64,000 nucleotides of DNA from Alishewanella jeotgali KCTC 22429 (GCF_000245735.1 NZ_AHTH01000002.1:1-64000); one strand, 5' to 3'; counted from the stretch's first letter, positions 24,867-34,972 are shown. Translations and numbers: made by a program. The notes: generated from the letters alone by a model not told the origin.

Positions 24867-26125
24867 CAGCGCCGCTCAGTATTCATTGCCGCTATCCTAA
24901 TGCGCTGGAACTGCGGGATAAACAGCAGATGCAAGAAGAGTTAACGCAACTGCGATCGGATATGTTGCTGAGCCAGCCTTTTGTGGCGGTGCTGGCCATG
25001 CGTTTAAAAATGGTGGTGGTGGTGGATGATCGGCTGCCCACCGCCTGCACCGACAGCCAGCATATCTTTTTTAACCTGGATTTTATGCGTAAATGCAGTG
25101 CGCCACAGCGCCGTTTCGTTATCGCACATGAGGTGTGGCATTGCGTAATGGGGCATTTTCTACGCCAGCAACAGCGTGATCAACAGCGGTGGAATTTCGC
25201 CTGTGATTATGAAATTAATGGCATCCTGAGCTACTTTTTTAAACGTGATGATCTGCCCAATAATATTTTGTTTGATCAGAATTATCGGGGTAAATCTGCC
25301 GAGCAAATTTACACCTTGTTGGGTAAATTACCGGACAACGAGTGGACAGAAACCTACTATCAGCCTGGTAATCGATTACCCGCTGGCGGAGCACAGTTTG
25401 ACCAACATCAACCTGACCTCAGTATGCCAGATTTAGAGGAATTTAAGATCGACCCCGATTTTCGACCACAAAGCCCCGCTGAAATGGATGTTGAACGTTG
25501 GCGCGAATTTACCGCTGCAGCGGGACAAGTCACTGGGATTACTGCAGGTAGCTTCGGGGCAGATGTGCAACAGGTAATAAAAAATGCGCTGAAACCACAA
25601 CTGAATTGGCCTACCTTATTGCAACGTTTTATTCAGCGCACCATAAGTGGCAGTTATCAATGGCATAAACCGGCCCGACGCTATCTGGCCCAGGGTTTAT
25701 ATTTGCCAGGCAGGCAAGGGCAGTGTCTGCGGTTGACACTCGCCATTGATACCAGTGGTAGCACCTTACAAGACTTGCCAAAGTTTTTAGCCGAACTTAC
25801 TGCCATCTTACAGGGTTTTGAACAGGTACAATTGCAGGTGATAAGCTGCGATGCCAGCATTACCGATGTTAGCTTTTATGATAAATCTGATCTGCCGGCG
25901 CTAACAAAGTGGCAAGCAAAGGGGTTGGGTGGCACCAGCTTTACTCCGGTATTTCATTATATCGCTGACGAGCCGGACCATGTGGGCATACCCAATGCGC
26001 TGATATTTTTTACAGATGGTTATGGCAATGCGCCAGTCGAGGCACCTGCATATCCGGTCATTTGGGTGCTAAGCCCTAATGGCGAGCCGCCGGTAAAGTG
26101 GGGCGAAGTGCTGCATCTTCAATAA
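24863..26125 (+). CDS. VWA-like protein with N-terminal HExxH metallopeptidase domain
   Basis: A 420-residue two-domain protein. The N-terminal half has a zinc-peptidase motif VIAHEVWHCVMGH (HEVWH, about residues 87-99) in the DUF2201-type arrangement. The C-terminal half is a von Willebrand A-like domain with the MIDAS motif AIDTSGST (about 295) and a later GGTSFTPVF threonine loop. Such proteins pair with MoxR ATPases and are probably remodelled by them. It is translationally coupled to moxR and ends at a bidirectional terminator. Whether the peptidase is active is unknown. Confidence 0.85.
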   Translation: MTAPLSIHCRYPNALELRDKQQMQEELTQLRSDMLLSQPFVAVLAMRLKMVVVVDDRLPTACTDSQHIFFNLDFMRKCSAPQRRFVIAHEVWHCVMGHFLRQQQRDQQRWNFACDYEINGILSYFFKRDDLPNNILFDQNYRGKSAEQIYTLLGKLPDNEWTETYYQPGNRLPAGGAQFDQHQPDLSMPDLEEFKIDPDFRPQSPAEMDVERWREFTAAAGQVTGITAGSFGADVQQVIKNALKPQLNWPTLLQRFIQRTISGSYQWHKPARRYLAQGLYLPGRQGQCLRLTLAIDTSGSTLQDLPKFLAELTAILQGFEQVQLQVISCDASITDVSFYDKSDLPALTKWQAKGLGGTSFTPVFHYIADEPDHVGIPNALIFFTDGYGNAPVEAPAYPVIWVLSPNGEPPVKWGEVLHLQ

Positions 26126-26172
26126 GCCGGATAGAATAGTGGAATACACGATTATGGTTAAACCTTAAGCCA

Positions 26173-26206
26173 AAAACGCCAGCATTATAACGATAGCTGG
26201 CGTTTT
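26173..26206. terminator. Bidirectional terminator between convergent operons
   Basis: An 11-bp perfect stem (AAAACGCCAGC with GCTGGCGTTTT) and a 12-nt loop, with A and T tracts on both flanks, so it can end both the moxR operon and the convergent repeat-protein operon. Confidence 0.85.
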
Positions 26207-26216
26207 GATTAAGTGA

Positions 26217-27998
26217 TTAAGCAGATTTTGCCAGTGCCGCCTTGGTATACCATACCTTTACACTGTCATAGGAAACGTCTGCAAATCTTGTGATAAAGGG
26301 TAATTTACTGTCATAGGCCATGGCTAAAAGCTTAGGCCGAACATATTCCGGAAACACCCGCATGGCAGCAGGTAAAATGCCGCTAAGCAATTTAGGTGAT
26401 ACGCTTTGCAGCAAAAATTGGAACAGCTCTTTAAGCAGCTGTTGCTGGTCAGCGTTATCGGCTTCTGCTGTTGCGCTAAGCTGTTTAAAATAATGACATA
26501 ACCGTTTTAACCCGGGTACTAAGTTTTCATTCAAATTTAACCAGGTATTAGTTTGTGCCAGTTTTTTCTGCGTCATTACCGCCAGAAAATCCAACTTCTC
26601 GTCCAACAACAGATGGACAGCCTCACTACTTAGCATGGTACACAGGGTAAAAAAAGCCACCGGCTCGCTGGTTAATGCCGTCTGTACCATCAAAGGCATA
26701 AAATCGTCTGCTTCTGGCAAGCCGTTACGCTTTGCTTTAAGCCAAAACAAAAAATCAGCCTCATAACTTTCAAAAACACGATCCACCTTAATATTCCAGC
26801 GCCAGTTTGATAGCTTAATGCCCGTTGGCTCTTGCCGGAAATGTACCTGGCGACGTTGGTTTTTAAGATGCAAGACCGCCCTGAGTTCCCATAATTTCTC
26901 AATATCGTAGTCAAGCTCGGCTAAGGCTTGTAATAGCATAATGGCATGGCCAACATTGTAGGGCTTGTATTGACGAAGAGCCTGTTGCAGCAATGCCTCA
27001 ACCAACTCCTGATCCATATGCTCAGTCAGTTTTTGTAGGGTGTCACGAATCATGCCCTCGTTAATAGAAAAACTGGACTGATCCAGTAATTCCGGGGCAA
27101 AGATGCCGTTGGTAAAAATTAACGGCGAGCCAACGGCTAACCGTTGCAGGTTAGGGCAATCGGTGACATGAAGTTGATCAATTTGCACGGCAGCTAATTC
27201 AGTTAGCGCGCAACGGCGTAGTTTAACGCTTTGCCAGCGGCCGGAAAGAGCAACACTGCCATGCGCTGCATCAGTTAACTGCGCTTCCTCAGCGCTAAAA
27301 TCAGCAGGCGCAGTGAGCTGACTAAATTGTGGGCACTGTTGTAGTTGCAGGCGTGCCAAACCCGGTTCTAATACCGCAATAGTGCGCAAGCCTATCGCCC
27401 GTTGCACAACAAGATGTTTTACCTGACTAACCGTTAGGCAATCGATCCCTGCAATATCGGTAAACAGCAGATGATCAATATTAGCAAAAGTAGGCACAAC
27501 CGCTTGTTGATAGCCCCCGTAACACACCACCAAGCTATGGTCTGGCAATTCCTGCAAGGCAGAAAAATCGCTTACCGTCATTTGGCTTAAATCAAAAAAG
27601 ACTACTTCATGAAACAAGGCCGCTTTAATCTGCGGGGTGAGCGTAAGCAGCTCGTTATCCTGCAGCCAGCACATATCCAGATGCGCTAATGGGGCTTCGA
27701 TGGATAAGCCATGTGGAAAATTCGGTAAATCAAGATGCACCACCCAACGATTCTCGTTATGTCCACTGAGTTGCATAGTTTTTAACGCAGTTGCACCCTG
27801 TACCCGTACGTGCCGCTCGGCAGGCTCAGGGCAATGCAACGCTAATGTTTGCAATGCGCTAACCTGATAAAGGTCTAAATGTTTAAGCTCGCGCTGCTGA
27901 ATATACACTTGCTCCACCTGGTTATCGGTTAAGCAACTGCTGTAATCCTGATTTAAGGGTAAAGGCGAGGTATCGCTAAAATGCTTAATAATCGTCAT
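26217..27998 (-). CDS. Leucine-rich/solenoid protein of unknown role
   Basis: A 593-residue protein. The first ~320 residues are built from short irregular repeats with a beta-strand plus turn periodicity (for example VYIQQRELKHLDLYQVSALQ, ALKTMQLSGHNE, LARLQLQQCPQFSQL), like leucine-rich or pentapeptide-type solenoids that recognise ligands. The remaining part is helical (about 320-593), with no motif I recognise. It is the second gene of the metallophosphatase operon (15-nt gap). A sensor or scaffold role is plausible but unproven. Confidence 0.65.
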   Translation of the reverse strand: MTIIKHFSDTSPLPLNQDYSSCLTDNQVEQVYIQQRELKHLDLYQVSALQTLALHCPEPAERHVRVQGATALKTMQLSGHNENRWVVHLDLPNFPHGLSIEAPLAHLDMCWLQDNELLTLTPQIKAALFHEVVFFDLSQMTVSDFSALQELPDHSLVVCYGGYQQAVVPTFANIDHLLFTDIAGIDCLTVSQVKHLVVQRAIGLRTIAVLEPGLARLQLQQCPQFSQLTAPADFSAEEAQLTDAAHGSVALSGRWQSVKLRRCALTELAAVQIDQLHVTDCPNLQRLAVGSPLIFTNGIFAPELLDQSSFSINEGMIRDTLQKLTEHMDQELVEALLQQALRQYKPYNVGHAIMLLQALAELDYDIEKLWELRAVLHLKNQRRQVHFRQEPTGIKLSNWRWNIKVDRVFESYEADFLFWLKAKRNGLPEADDFMPLMVQTALTSEPVAFFTLCTMLSSEAVHLLLDEKLDFLAVMTQKKLAQTNTWLNLNENLVPGLKRLCHYFKQLSATAEADNADQQQLLKELFQFLLQSVSPKLLSGILPAAMRVFPEYVRPKLLAMAYDSKLPFITRFADVSYDSVKVWYTKAALAKSA

Positions 27999-28013
27999 AG
28001 CGTATTCCCATTA

Positions 28014-28784
28014 TTAAGCAAGGTTAGCGGTAGCTGCATTAAAACCAGCTAGCAGCTCAGGTAAACTTATTACCGTTAGCCGGTGGGTATAATATGCCCC
28101 GGTATCAATATAGACGCGGTTGGAAATATATTCGGGGGTTCTTACCACCACATGGCCGGATACCACGTAATCGATATTGGATACGCGTAACCTTGCTAAG
28201 TCATTTAATTGTTTAGCTTTTAAGATCCCACGACCAGAAAGTAAGCATCGTTGCCAACGCGGCTCGCCAGCCGCATTTTTCTCAGTTTGGTTACTCAACT
28301 CGGTATCATTTGCTAAATTGCGTAAACGCTGCCAGCAATTTTCTGGCACATCGCCATGAACCACACCGATACGTAGATCTGAGGTGATAAGTTCCAGCGC
28401 CAATGGCTCAGCTGCCAAGTGGTGTAATTTTGTAAGCACGGTATTGGCTTCATCGCGGTTAAAGGCTTTTAGGCGGTCAAACCAGTCGCCATCATTCTGC
28501 ATCCAGTAATTGTAATCACCCACTGGATAATGGTCGTGGTTACCCGTTACCATTGCAATGTATTTTCTTTCTAAGCCTTCCAAAACAAAATCAACTACTT
28601 GCGGGCAATGGTCGCCACGGTCAATTAAATCACCTACCAGCACCAGCAGATCGCTGCTTGGGTCAAACTGACGCGTATGTAATGCCTGTTCAAGCAAGTC
28701 AAAACGGCCATGAATATCACCGCAGAAGAAAATATTGCGGTAGTGTTCAACATTGAGCACTTTGAGTTTGGGTACGGATGGCAT
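28014..28784 (-). CDS. PP1/ApaH-type metallophosphatase
   Basis: A 256-residue calcineurin-like phosphoesterase. The metal motifs are FFCGDIHGRFD (residues about 19-29), LVGDLIDRGD, VTGNHDHYPV, a histidine in GVVHGD and a late VVSGHVVV, which match the PPP/ApaH family. It could act on phosphoproteins or on dinucleoside polyphosphates. The second ATG (28784) is preferred over 28790 because AGGAG then lies 8 nt upstream. It is the first gene after a regulon promoter and is followed by the solenoid protein. Confidence 0.88.
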   Translation of the reverse strand: MPSVPKLKVLNVEHYRNIFFCGDIHGRFDLLEQALHTRQFDPSSDLLVLVGDLIDRGDHCPQVVDFVLEGLERKYIAMVTGNHDHYPVGDYNYWMQNDGDWFDRLKAFNRDEANTVLTKLHHLAAEPLALELITSDLRIGVVHGDVPENCWQRLRNLANDTELSNQTEKNAAGEPRWQRCLLSGRGILKAKQLNDLARLRVSNIDYVVSGHVVVRTPEYISNRVYIDTGAYYTHRLTVISLPELLAGFNAATANLA

Positions 28785-28823
28785 CGGCATTTCTCCTGGC
28801 GGGCGATTTCGTAGTAACTCCCA

Positions 28824-28857
28824 AGTGTAAAGTGTGCCTGCGACAAGATGTGTCGAA
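28824..28857 (-). promoter_or_regulatory. Regulon palindrome and -10 upstream of the metallophosphatase operon
   Basis: On the minus strand TTCGAC-ACATCTT-GTCGCA (28857-28839), 9 bp, TACACT (28829-28824). It lies 33 bp from the plus-strand site of the divergent nuclease operon, so each operon has its own palindrome. Confidence 0.75.
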
Positions 28858-28890
28858 TCAGCTTTGCCCGTTGAAAATTAATCTATAAGA

Positions 28891-28924
28891 CACGACGCAA
28901 TTTGTCGCATTGTCCTGATAGTCT
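28891..28924 (+). promoter_or_regulatory. Regulon palindrome and -10 upstream of the nuclease/helicase operon
   Basis: CACGAC-GCAATTT-GTCGCA (28891-28909), 9 bp, TAGTCT (28919-28924). The leader to the nuclease ATG is about 165 nt, AT-rich, with no gene recognised. Confidence 0.75.
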
Positions 28925-29094
28925 GAGAATGATGATGTTTCCTAGTTAAAGCAGAAATACTGATTTGGAACACCTGTAGGTTTTAACAGTTAGTAAAAAT
29001 AAATTGGTATTTAATAACTCTTTAATGTTTATTATAACTCACTGATTAATTGTTGTTTGTCCAAAGCTTATAACGTGACTAAAGGTGGAAATGG

Positions 29095-31719
29095 ATGATA
29101 GTACCTCTTGAGTATTGTGTTTCACTTAACTTCTTCGAACGTCAGCATGCTCTGCAGCTTAAAAATGGATTGGGTCAGCAGCACTTGGGGCGTCTTTCTT
29201 TCTTGGCCTTACTTGAAAGTCGTTTAGCGCTTCCTGTGATTGAAGAGCAAACCCGACAAGAGGCTATGTTAGCGCTACTCAATGATTCTCTTTCAATACA
29301 GGATGCACCCTACCAATCATTCCAAGTGAGCCCCAGCGTTGTCAGCCGGCAGTTACTGAGTTGGTATGACACACTCACGCTTGCTGGTTGGCAAGGTGAG
29401 CCTTTTAATGACAAGGCATTGTCTCGATTTGACATAATGGTAAAGCTCTATCCATTACTTGCACAAAGTTACGCAAAATGGAGTGAGGCCGCGCGTATTA
29501 ATCGTCTTATTTCTGTTTTGAATACAGAACAAACTGGCATCAAGCGTATTACTCTTGAGCAACCGCAAGCGTTTTATCCAGCCTGCTGGCAAGCGCTATT
29601 TAAAGTTTTAGCGCAAAGTTTGACTTTGGTTGACGCGCAGCCACTATCTACTCTCTCAAATGATACCCTAAAGGCTGGTATTTATCGGGTCAAAACGGCT
29701 GGGGCTTTAGCAAGCTGCTATGCCGCTGCCCAACTATGGGATAATTACAAACCAAGCAGAGCTCTTGTGGTAACTGAGCTGGCCGAGTTATTTGATCAAG
29801 TCTTCGATAGCTATCAATTACCTGTTGTGGGGCTTAGCTCTGAAAATGCAAATCGTTTAGCCATACAAATCGTTAATCTGGCTTGTCGCTTATTCGATGG
29901 CCAATATCAATTTGAAACCTTACATGCCATTTTAGTGCATCCCCTGTGTCCAATTGATTTCTCATTAGCGCAACAACTAGCCAGAAGTTTGGCCAATAAC
30001 AAAGGTTTTGCCGAAAATTGGCCGCAATTGTTTGCAGACTTGCCAGTCGACCAACAGAGCTGGTTACTGCAGCTTCCTAAACAAAATGACGAAAATAAAG
30101 AAAAGCTGATAAGCCTATTGAAAGCGGTACAGGCAAAATGCGCAAAACGCTATGCCGTAACTGAAGGCTCGCTGGATAAAGCACTTTACGGGAACTTAAG
30201 CGCTAAGCTAACTACGATTATCGATAAAATCGCGGTGTTATCCATAACGTCAACGCTTGAAATTTCCCGATTTCTGGAAGACGCACAACTTATACAGCAA
30301 GCAAGTCATTCAAAAATGGGCGCCGTAAACGCACAATACCGAATTGAAGGGCTAGCTCAACCAGGCATAGTGTTGCATCAACCAGACTTAACGCTTTGGT
30401 GCGGTCCTTATCTGCAAAGTGAGCATCAGTTACCCGATTGGCATAAATCGGAATGGCAAAGCTTGAATCAAAAGTATCCAGCATTTTCACCCGCTGCTTT
30501 ACTACAGCTACAACATTATGATTGGCAGCATTTTTTAGCGAATGTGGCCCATAGCGCCAGTCAAACCGTGGTTGTTTTTGAGCACTCCAGCGAAAGTACC
30601 ACTCATCCATTGTTTGATGAGATCTTGCATAAGTACAAACCGAAAACAATTGAATGGACTCAGTTACTAAATGGCTTAGCTGTTGAGACCACCCAAGCGC
30701 CGCTATGCGCTGATGAAGTAAAGCATCTGCCACTACCCGCTAACAATCGTTATCTTAAGCTGGACGTTGCTATTCCAGTCACCGATGAAATGTCAGCTTC
30801 GCGCTTCGAAAAGTTGATATTCAAACCCAGTGATTTTGTTCTGAACTACATTGCTAAACTGCGTAAGCAGCGCCTCGAGCAGGTTGAGGTAGATAATATG
30901 CTAAAAGGTAATGTGGCTCATAAAGTCTTTGAAACATTTTTTAAAGCATTCCCAAATAGCAGCCAATGGCTTGCAGCGAATACAAATCTCGATAACTGGA
31001 TAAGCCAACATTTTACGGTTATTGCAGAACAGTACGGTCTGCCACTTTTAGAAGCGGGGCAGCATCTGGAGCAACTTAGACTCCAACAGACAATTCAAAG
31101 AGCGCTTCAGGCATTACTAAACTATTTCACAGCCAATGGTATTGTAAATGTGCAATCTGAACTGAGTTTACAGGGGATAGCGCTGAAAATTGGTCAGCAT
31201 CACTTTAACTTATTAGGAAACATTGACTTTGTGCTAACGAACCAACAGGGTGAAGTGTTTCTGCTAGATGCTAAGTGGTCAAACAGTGGCGATAAAAAAT
31301 CCAAAGAGTTGGAAGAAAATCGAGCAGTGCAATTGTATTTTTATGCTGCAGCTTATCATCAAGCCTTTAAGATTTGGCCAAAAGTTGGCTTTTTTATCGT
31401 CGAATCTACACACCTGGTTTGTGACAGTCTATCGGCTTCCTTTTTTCCAAGTAGCGACGTGCAGATGGTAAAAAATGCTGAACCTATTGGTCAAAGCTGG
31501 CAGGTATTTGAAACCCTTGCTAACTGGCGCTTTGAGCAATTTCGCAATGGGTTGTTAGAGTTGAACGATCCCAGATTTGAAATAACGGAACAACCGGAAG
31601 ATCCTGCCGCTAAGGAAATTCTGGCGCGTTATCAAAAATCTCAAAAAGCAGATAAAGAACGAGATCCCTATTCTGATTATCGTTATTTAGTAGGTTGGGC
31701 CATTGAGGGAGCGCAATAA
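29095..31719 (+). CDS. AddB/RecB-like PD-(D/E)XK nuclease
   Basis: An 874-residue protein with the layout of an AddB-like subunit: a long N-terminal region without a P-loop (an inactivated helicase-like part), then a C-terminal nuclease. The nuclease is marked by GNVAHKVFETFF (GxxxH motif, near residue 608), GNIDFVLTN plus VFLLDAKWS (the D...DxK core, near 712-730) and QLYFYAAAYHQ (QxxxY). There are no cysteines arranged for the AddB iron-sulfur cluster. It overlaps nothing but ends 1 nt before the helicase start, so they form one operon and probably one complex for processing DNA ends. Confidence 0.82.
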   Translation: MIVPLEYCVSLNFFERQHALQLKNGLGQQHLGRLSFLALLESRLALPVIEEQTRQEAMLALLNDSLSIQDAPYQSFQVSPSVVSRQLLSWYDTLTLAGWQGEPFNDKALSRFDIMVKLYPLLAQSYAKWSEAARINRLISVLNTEQTGIKRITLEQPQAFYPACWQALFKVLAQSLTLVDAQPLSTLSNDTLKAGIYRVKTAGALASCYAAAQLWDNYKPSRALVVTELAELFDQVFDSYQLPVVGLSSENANRLAIQIVNLACRLFDGQYQFETLHAILVHPLCPIDFSLAQQLARSLANNKGFAENWPQLFADLPVDQQSWLLQLPKQNDENKEKLISLLKAVQAKCAKRYAVTEGSLDKALYGNLSAKLTTIIDKIAVLSITSTLEISRFLEDAQLIQQASHSKMGAVNAQYRIEGLAQPGIVLHQPDLTLWCGPYLQSEHQLPDWHKSEWQSLNQKYPAFSPAALLQLQHYDWQHFLANVAHSASQTVVVFEHSSESTTHPLFDEILHKYKPKTIEWTQLLNGLAVETTQAPLCADEVKHLPLPANNRYLKLDVAIPVTDEMSASRFEKLIFKPSDFVLNYIAKLRKQRLEQVEVDNMLKGNVAHKVFETFFKAFPNSSQWLAANTNLDNWISQHFTVIAEQYGLPLLEAGQHLEQLRLQQTIQRALQALLNYFTANGIVNVQSELSLQGIALKIGQHHFNLLGNIDFVLTNQQGEVFLLDAKWSNSGDKKSKELEENRAVQLYFYAAAYHQAFKIWPKVGFFIVESTHLVCDSLSASFFPSSDVQMVKNAEPIGQSWQVFETLANWRFEQFRNGLLELNDPRFEITEQPEDPAAKEILARYQKSQKADKERDPYSDYRYLVGWAIEGAQ

Positions 31720-31720
31720 T

Positions 31721-34700
31721 ATGACAGCAGAAATTCAATTTATCAGTGCAGGCGCTGGCAGTGGCAAAACCTACACGATTACTGAGGCTTTAAATCGGGC
31801 CTTGTTAGAAGAAAACTTTAGCCCAGACAGCATTTTTGCTACAACCTTTACTAAAAAAGCCGCACAAGAACTGCTGCAGCGTGTACGCGAAAAAGTGCTA
31901 CAAACAGTCGCCGCAGATCCTTCAAAGCAAACGTTGGCGCTACAAATTAATCAAGCAAAAATAGGCACTTTGCATAGTCTTTGTGCAATTTATGTTGAAC
32001 GTTTCGCCTTTGAATTAGGCTTAAGCCCCAAACTCAATATTATAGATGAACAACATGCAGAGCAGATGTTGTACGAGGTGTTTGAGCAATTAGCAGATGT
32101 TGAGGCTGTGCAAAACATGATTGAGCGAGCCTTAGCAACAGGGATGCGTTTTGGTTTTGGTAAAGCCGGTTTTAAAGGTGAAAGCACCACTATTATTGAT
32201 TTAGCGGTAAAGCTGGTACAAGAAGCACGCGCAAATGCCATCGCGCCTGAAGATTTTAAAAAAATGGCGCAAAGTAGCTGGCAAGCCTACGAGAGTCTTC
32301 TACCAGCAGTGGATGAAAACAACGAAATTAACCTTAAAAGCTATTTAGAATTAGCCAAAGCTACCGTGCGCAACCTTGAAGAGGTTTACGCTGCAAAAAA
32401 TAGGGACTTTCCTGGGTGGCTAAAAAAGCTCAGAAGTAGCAGCTTTGTTGATCCACAGCGTTTCAAATGGTCTGATTGGGAAAACGATGAAGGGTTAAGC
32501 GGCAAAGCTGTGTTGCCATATACTCAGCTGCTACTTAGTTTTAAGGATCGTTATGCTGAATGTAGTGATTTTCGTAATGACCTAAAGCAATTTATCGAAG
32601 ACATCTTTGCCTTGGCCGAAGGGCTGGCAGTTCGCTATCAGGCAGAAAAACGCAAAATTGGTTATATCGACTATGCCGATCTTGAAGCGTATTTTTTAAA
32701 TATTATCCAAAATCCAGCCTACCTCAGTGCTATTGCTCCAGAGTTTGCCTTTGTACTAGTAGACGAGTTTCAGGATACCAACCCGATGCAGCTTGCTATT
32801 TATAGTGAGTTATTTAAGGTTGCCCGCAAAGTTACATTGGTCGGCGATCTAAAGCAGGCAATCTATGGCTTCCGTGGTGCTAGCCCGGAGTTAATGGAGC
32901 TACTGATCAATAAACTGCGTCAGCAAGGGCATAAAATTACTGCTTTGGAATCCTCGTGGCGCTCTACGTCTGAGGTATTGGCTTATTCTAATCAGTTATT
33001 TACTAAAGTGTTTAACGATCAACAGGTAGCACTCAATTTAGTTGAAAAAAATAACTGGCAGGTTCCGGCTGAACAATTCTTACCAGCGGTAAGTCACTGG
33101 CCTTTATTAGGGAAAAATGCAGCTGAATATGCCAAGGATTTGTGTCATAAACTGCAACAATTAATGCAAAAGCCGCCATTGATCCCTGCCAATAAAGATG
33201 TAGGTACAACAGAATCGGTCACGATGCGCCCGCTTCGTTGGCGAGATATCGTTATTTTAGAGAACTCCAATGCGGATATCCGAGCAACCGTGGCTGCACT
33301 TCAACAAGCTGGGATCCCTGCAGTAGCTGAGCAATCTGGGCTAACTGAGCAAGCCGAAGTCATATTGGCACTGGCTGCACTGCAGTTAGTAATAGAACCA
33401 GATGATACTTTAGCGCAAGCAGAGTTTATTACGTTATACCAGCAGCAGGGTTTAACAACCTGGCTGAAGAACGTTTTACAGCCAGAAAGTACTCTGAGCA
33501 TAACTGAAGATGCCCAGCAAGTTTTGCGTGATCTACATCAGGCTAGATTACATTTGGCCCCTGAAGAACTGCTAAGTTTAGTCATAACTAAACTTAAACT
33601 GGCTGATATTATTGTCAGCTGGGATGGCTCGGCCTATCAGAGTGAGCAACGTTTAGCGAACCTCGATGCGTTGCTTAACTATGCACAAGACTATAGTCAA
33701 TTAAAGCAGGCAATGCGTTTGCCAGTAAACATAAATGGTTTTTATAACTTTTTAAAAAATAAGGCGAAAAAGGATTTAGATCTGCAGCAAGGTAGTGCTG
33801 GGGATGCAGTACAGGTAATGACAGTGCATGCTGCCAAAGGCTTAGAGTGGCCAATGGTTATTGCTAATTTTCTTGATAAGCAGATAAAGCATCGCCTGTT
33901 CAGTGTTAAAGCGCTTAACAGCGATGTTGATTATCAGATTGAACAGCCACTGCAGGGGCGCGCTTTACGCTTTTTACCGTCTTATAAAGCCTCTCGAGGC
34001 ACAGTCGATAAGAAAGACTCACTCGAAAAACGTATGCTGGAGCAGGGCCTTGGCGTCAATGAGTTACAACAAGCCTTATCTGAAGCCAAACGCGAACTCT
34101 ATGTCGCGCTAACGCGAGCTAAACACTATTTGGTTTTAAGTCGCTTAGACGCCGAACCCGCCAACTTCAGCTTTTACGATAAGTTTCCGGAAATATTAAC
34201 AGGGGTACCCAGCAACCTTACATTGCATGCTCCGGCAAATACCCAACCACAAGCCCAAATTCGTTGGCGAGCTATCTCGGCATTAGACCGCTCTGCAAGA
34301 AAAATTATCCCTTCGGCGATGCATGGCGGGCAACAGCTTTGTGTGGTGGTTAAGCAGCAATTTGGCCAAAACCTTACTATCCCCAAGCAGGTAGTCGCCA
34401 ATAAACAAGAAAGCCAACTTGGCGATCGAATTCATCAGGTAGTTTCTTGGGCCGTTAGTAACCCAGGAGTTAATTTAGAAAAACGCTGTACAGCCTTATT
34501 AGCCGATTTTGGGATACAAGATCAGGAGTTTATCGCCGCCTTAAGCAATAATCTTAATGCATTTATCCAGCACCTCCATGCCGAAGGTTTGAGCAGCTGC
34601 CACAGTGAGTTACCCATTAACGTGGTAAATCCTGCAGGGCAGGAAATTAGTGGCAGTATTGATTTGCTGGTGCAGTTAGAAGATGGATGGCTGATCATTG

Positions 34701-34873
34701 ACCATAAATTATTTTCTGGCCAAAACACGGAAACAGAGTATTTAGAAAATTATGCCGGACAGTTGCTAGCCTACAAGCAAGCCTTAATGCTTGCCGGTAT
34801 GCCTGCCGCAAACATGGCGATACATGCAGTTACTAAAGGTACCTTGTATAAATTGGCTGAACATCAAGTTTAA
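31721..34873 (+). CDS. UvrD/AddA-like helicase-nuclease
   Basis: A 1050-residue superfamily 1 helicase. Walker A is AGAGSGKTYT (residues 10-19), motif II is LVDEFQDTNPMQ (about 346), QAIYGFRGAS is motif III and VMTVHAAKGLEWP is motif V. The C-terminal part has GDRIHQVV and GSIDLLVQLEDGWLIIDHK, which follow the AddA-type nuclease order (late Asp...DxK-like core with DHK), so it may carry a second nuclease domain. ATG 31721 with GAGGGA about 10 nt upstream is preferred over a TTG 18 nt earlier that overlaps the nuclease gene. It forms a two-subunit system with the preceding nuclease. Confidence 0.85.
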   Translation: MTAEIQFISAGAGSGKTYTITEALNRALLEENFSPDSIFATTFTKKAAQELLQRVREKVLQTVAADPSKQTLALQINQAKIGTLHSLCAIYVERFAFELGLSPKLNIIDEQHAEQMLYEVFEQLADVEAVQNMIERALATGMRFGFGKAGFKGESTTIIDLAVKLVQEARANAIAPEDFKKMAQSSWQAYESLLPAVDENNEINLKSYLELAKATVRNLEEVYAAKNRDFPGWLKKLRSSSFVDPQRFKWSDWENDEGLSGKAVLPYTQLLLSFKDRYAECSDFRNDLKQFIEDIFALAEGLAVRYQAEKRKIGYIDYADLEAYFLNIIQNPAYLSAIAPEFAFVLVDEFQDTNPMQLAIYSELFKVARKVTLVGDLKQAIYGFRGASPELMELLINKLRQQGHKITALESSWRSTSEVLAYSNQLFTKVFNDQQVALNLVEKNNWQVPAEQFLPAVSHWPLLGKNAAEYAKDLCHKLQQLMQKPPLIPANKDVGTTESVTMRPLRWRDIVILENSNADIRATVAALQQAGIPAVAEQSGLTEQAEVILALAALQLVIEPDDTLAQAEFITLYQQQGLTTWLKNVLQPESTLSITEDAQQVLRDLHQARLHLAPEELLSLVITKLKLADIIVSWDGSAYQSEQRLANLDALLNYAQDYSQLKQAMRLPVNINGFYNFLKNKAKKDLDLQQGSAGDAVQVMTVHAAKGLEWPMVIANFLDKQIKHRLFSVKALNSDVDYQIEQPLQGRALRFLPSYKASRGTVDKKDSLEKRMLEQGLGVNELQQALSEAKRELYVALTRAKHYLVLSRLDAEPANFSFYDKFPEILTGVPSNLTLHAPANTQPQAQIRWRAISALDRSARKIIPSAMHGGQQLCVVVKQQFGQNLTIPKQVVANKQESQLGDRIHQVVSWAVSNPGVNLEKRCTALLADFGIQDQEFIAALSNNLNAFIQHLHAEGLSSCHSELPINVVNPAGQEISGSIDLLVQLEDGWLIIDHKLFSGQNTETEYLENYAGQLLAYKQALMLAGMPAANMAIHAVTKGTLYKLAEHQV

Positions 34874-34911
34874 ATTAACGTAGCCTTAAAAAAGCTCATC
34901 GCTAATTTTTA

Positions 34912-34945
34912 CTCGACGCAATTTGTCGCAGCTACCCGGCATACT
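34912..34945 (+). promoter_or_regulatory. Regulon palindrome and -10 upstream of the tandem AAA+ gene
   Basis: CTCGAC-GCAATTT-GTCGCA (34912-34930), 9 bp, CATACT (34940-34945). Inner sequence is the same as that of the 28891 site. The ATG follows 28 nt after the -10, enough for a ribosome site. Confidence 0.75.
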
Positions 34946-34972
34946 GGTTCTCCATTACAGAGGAGTGCCACT

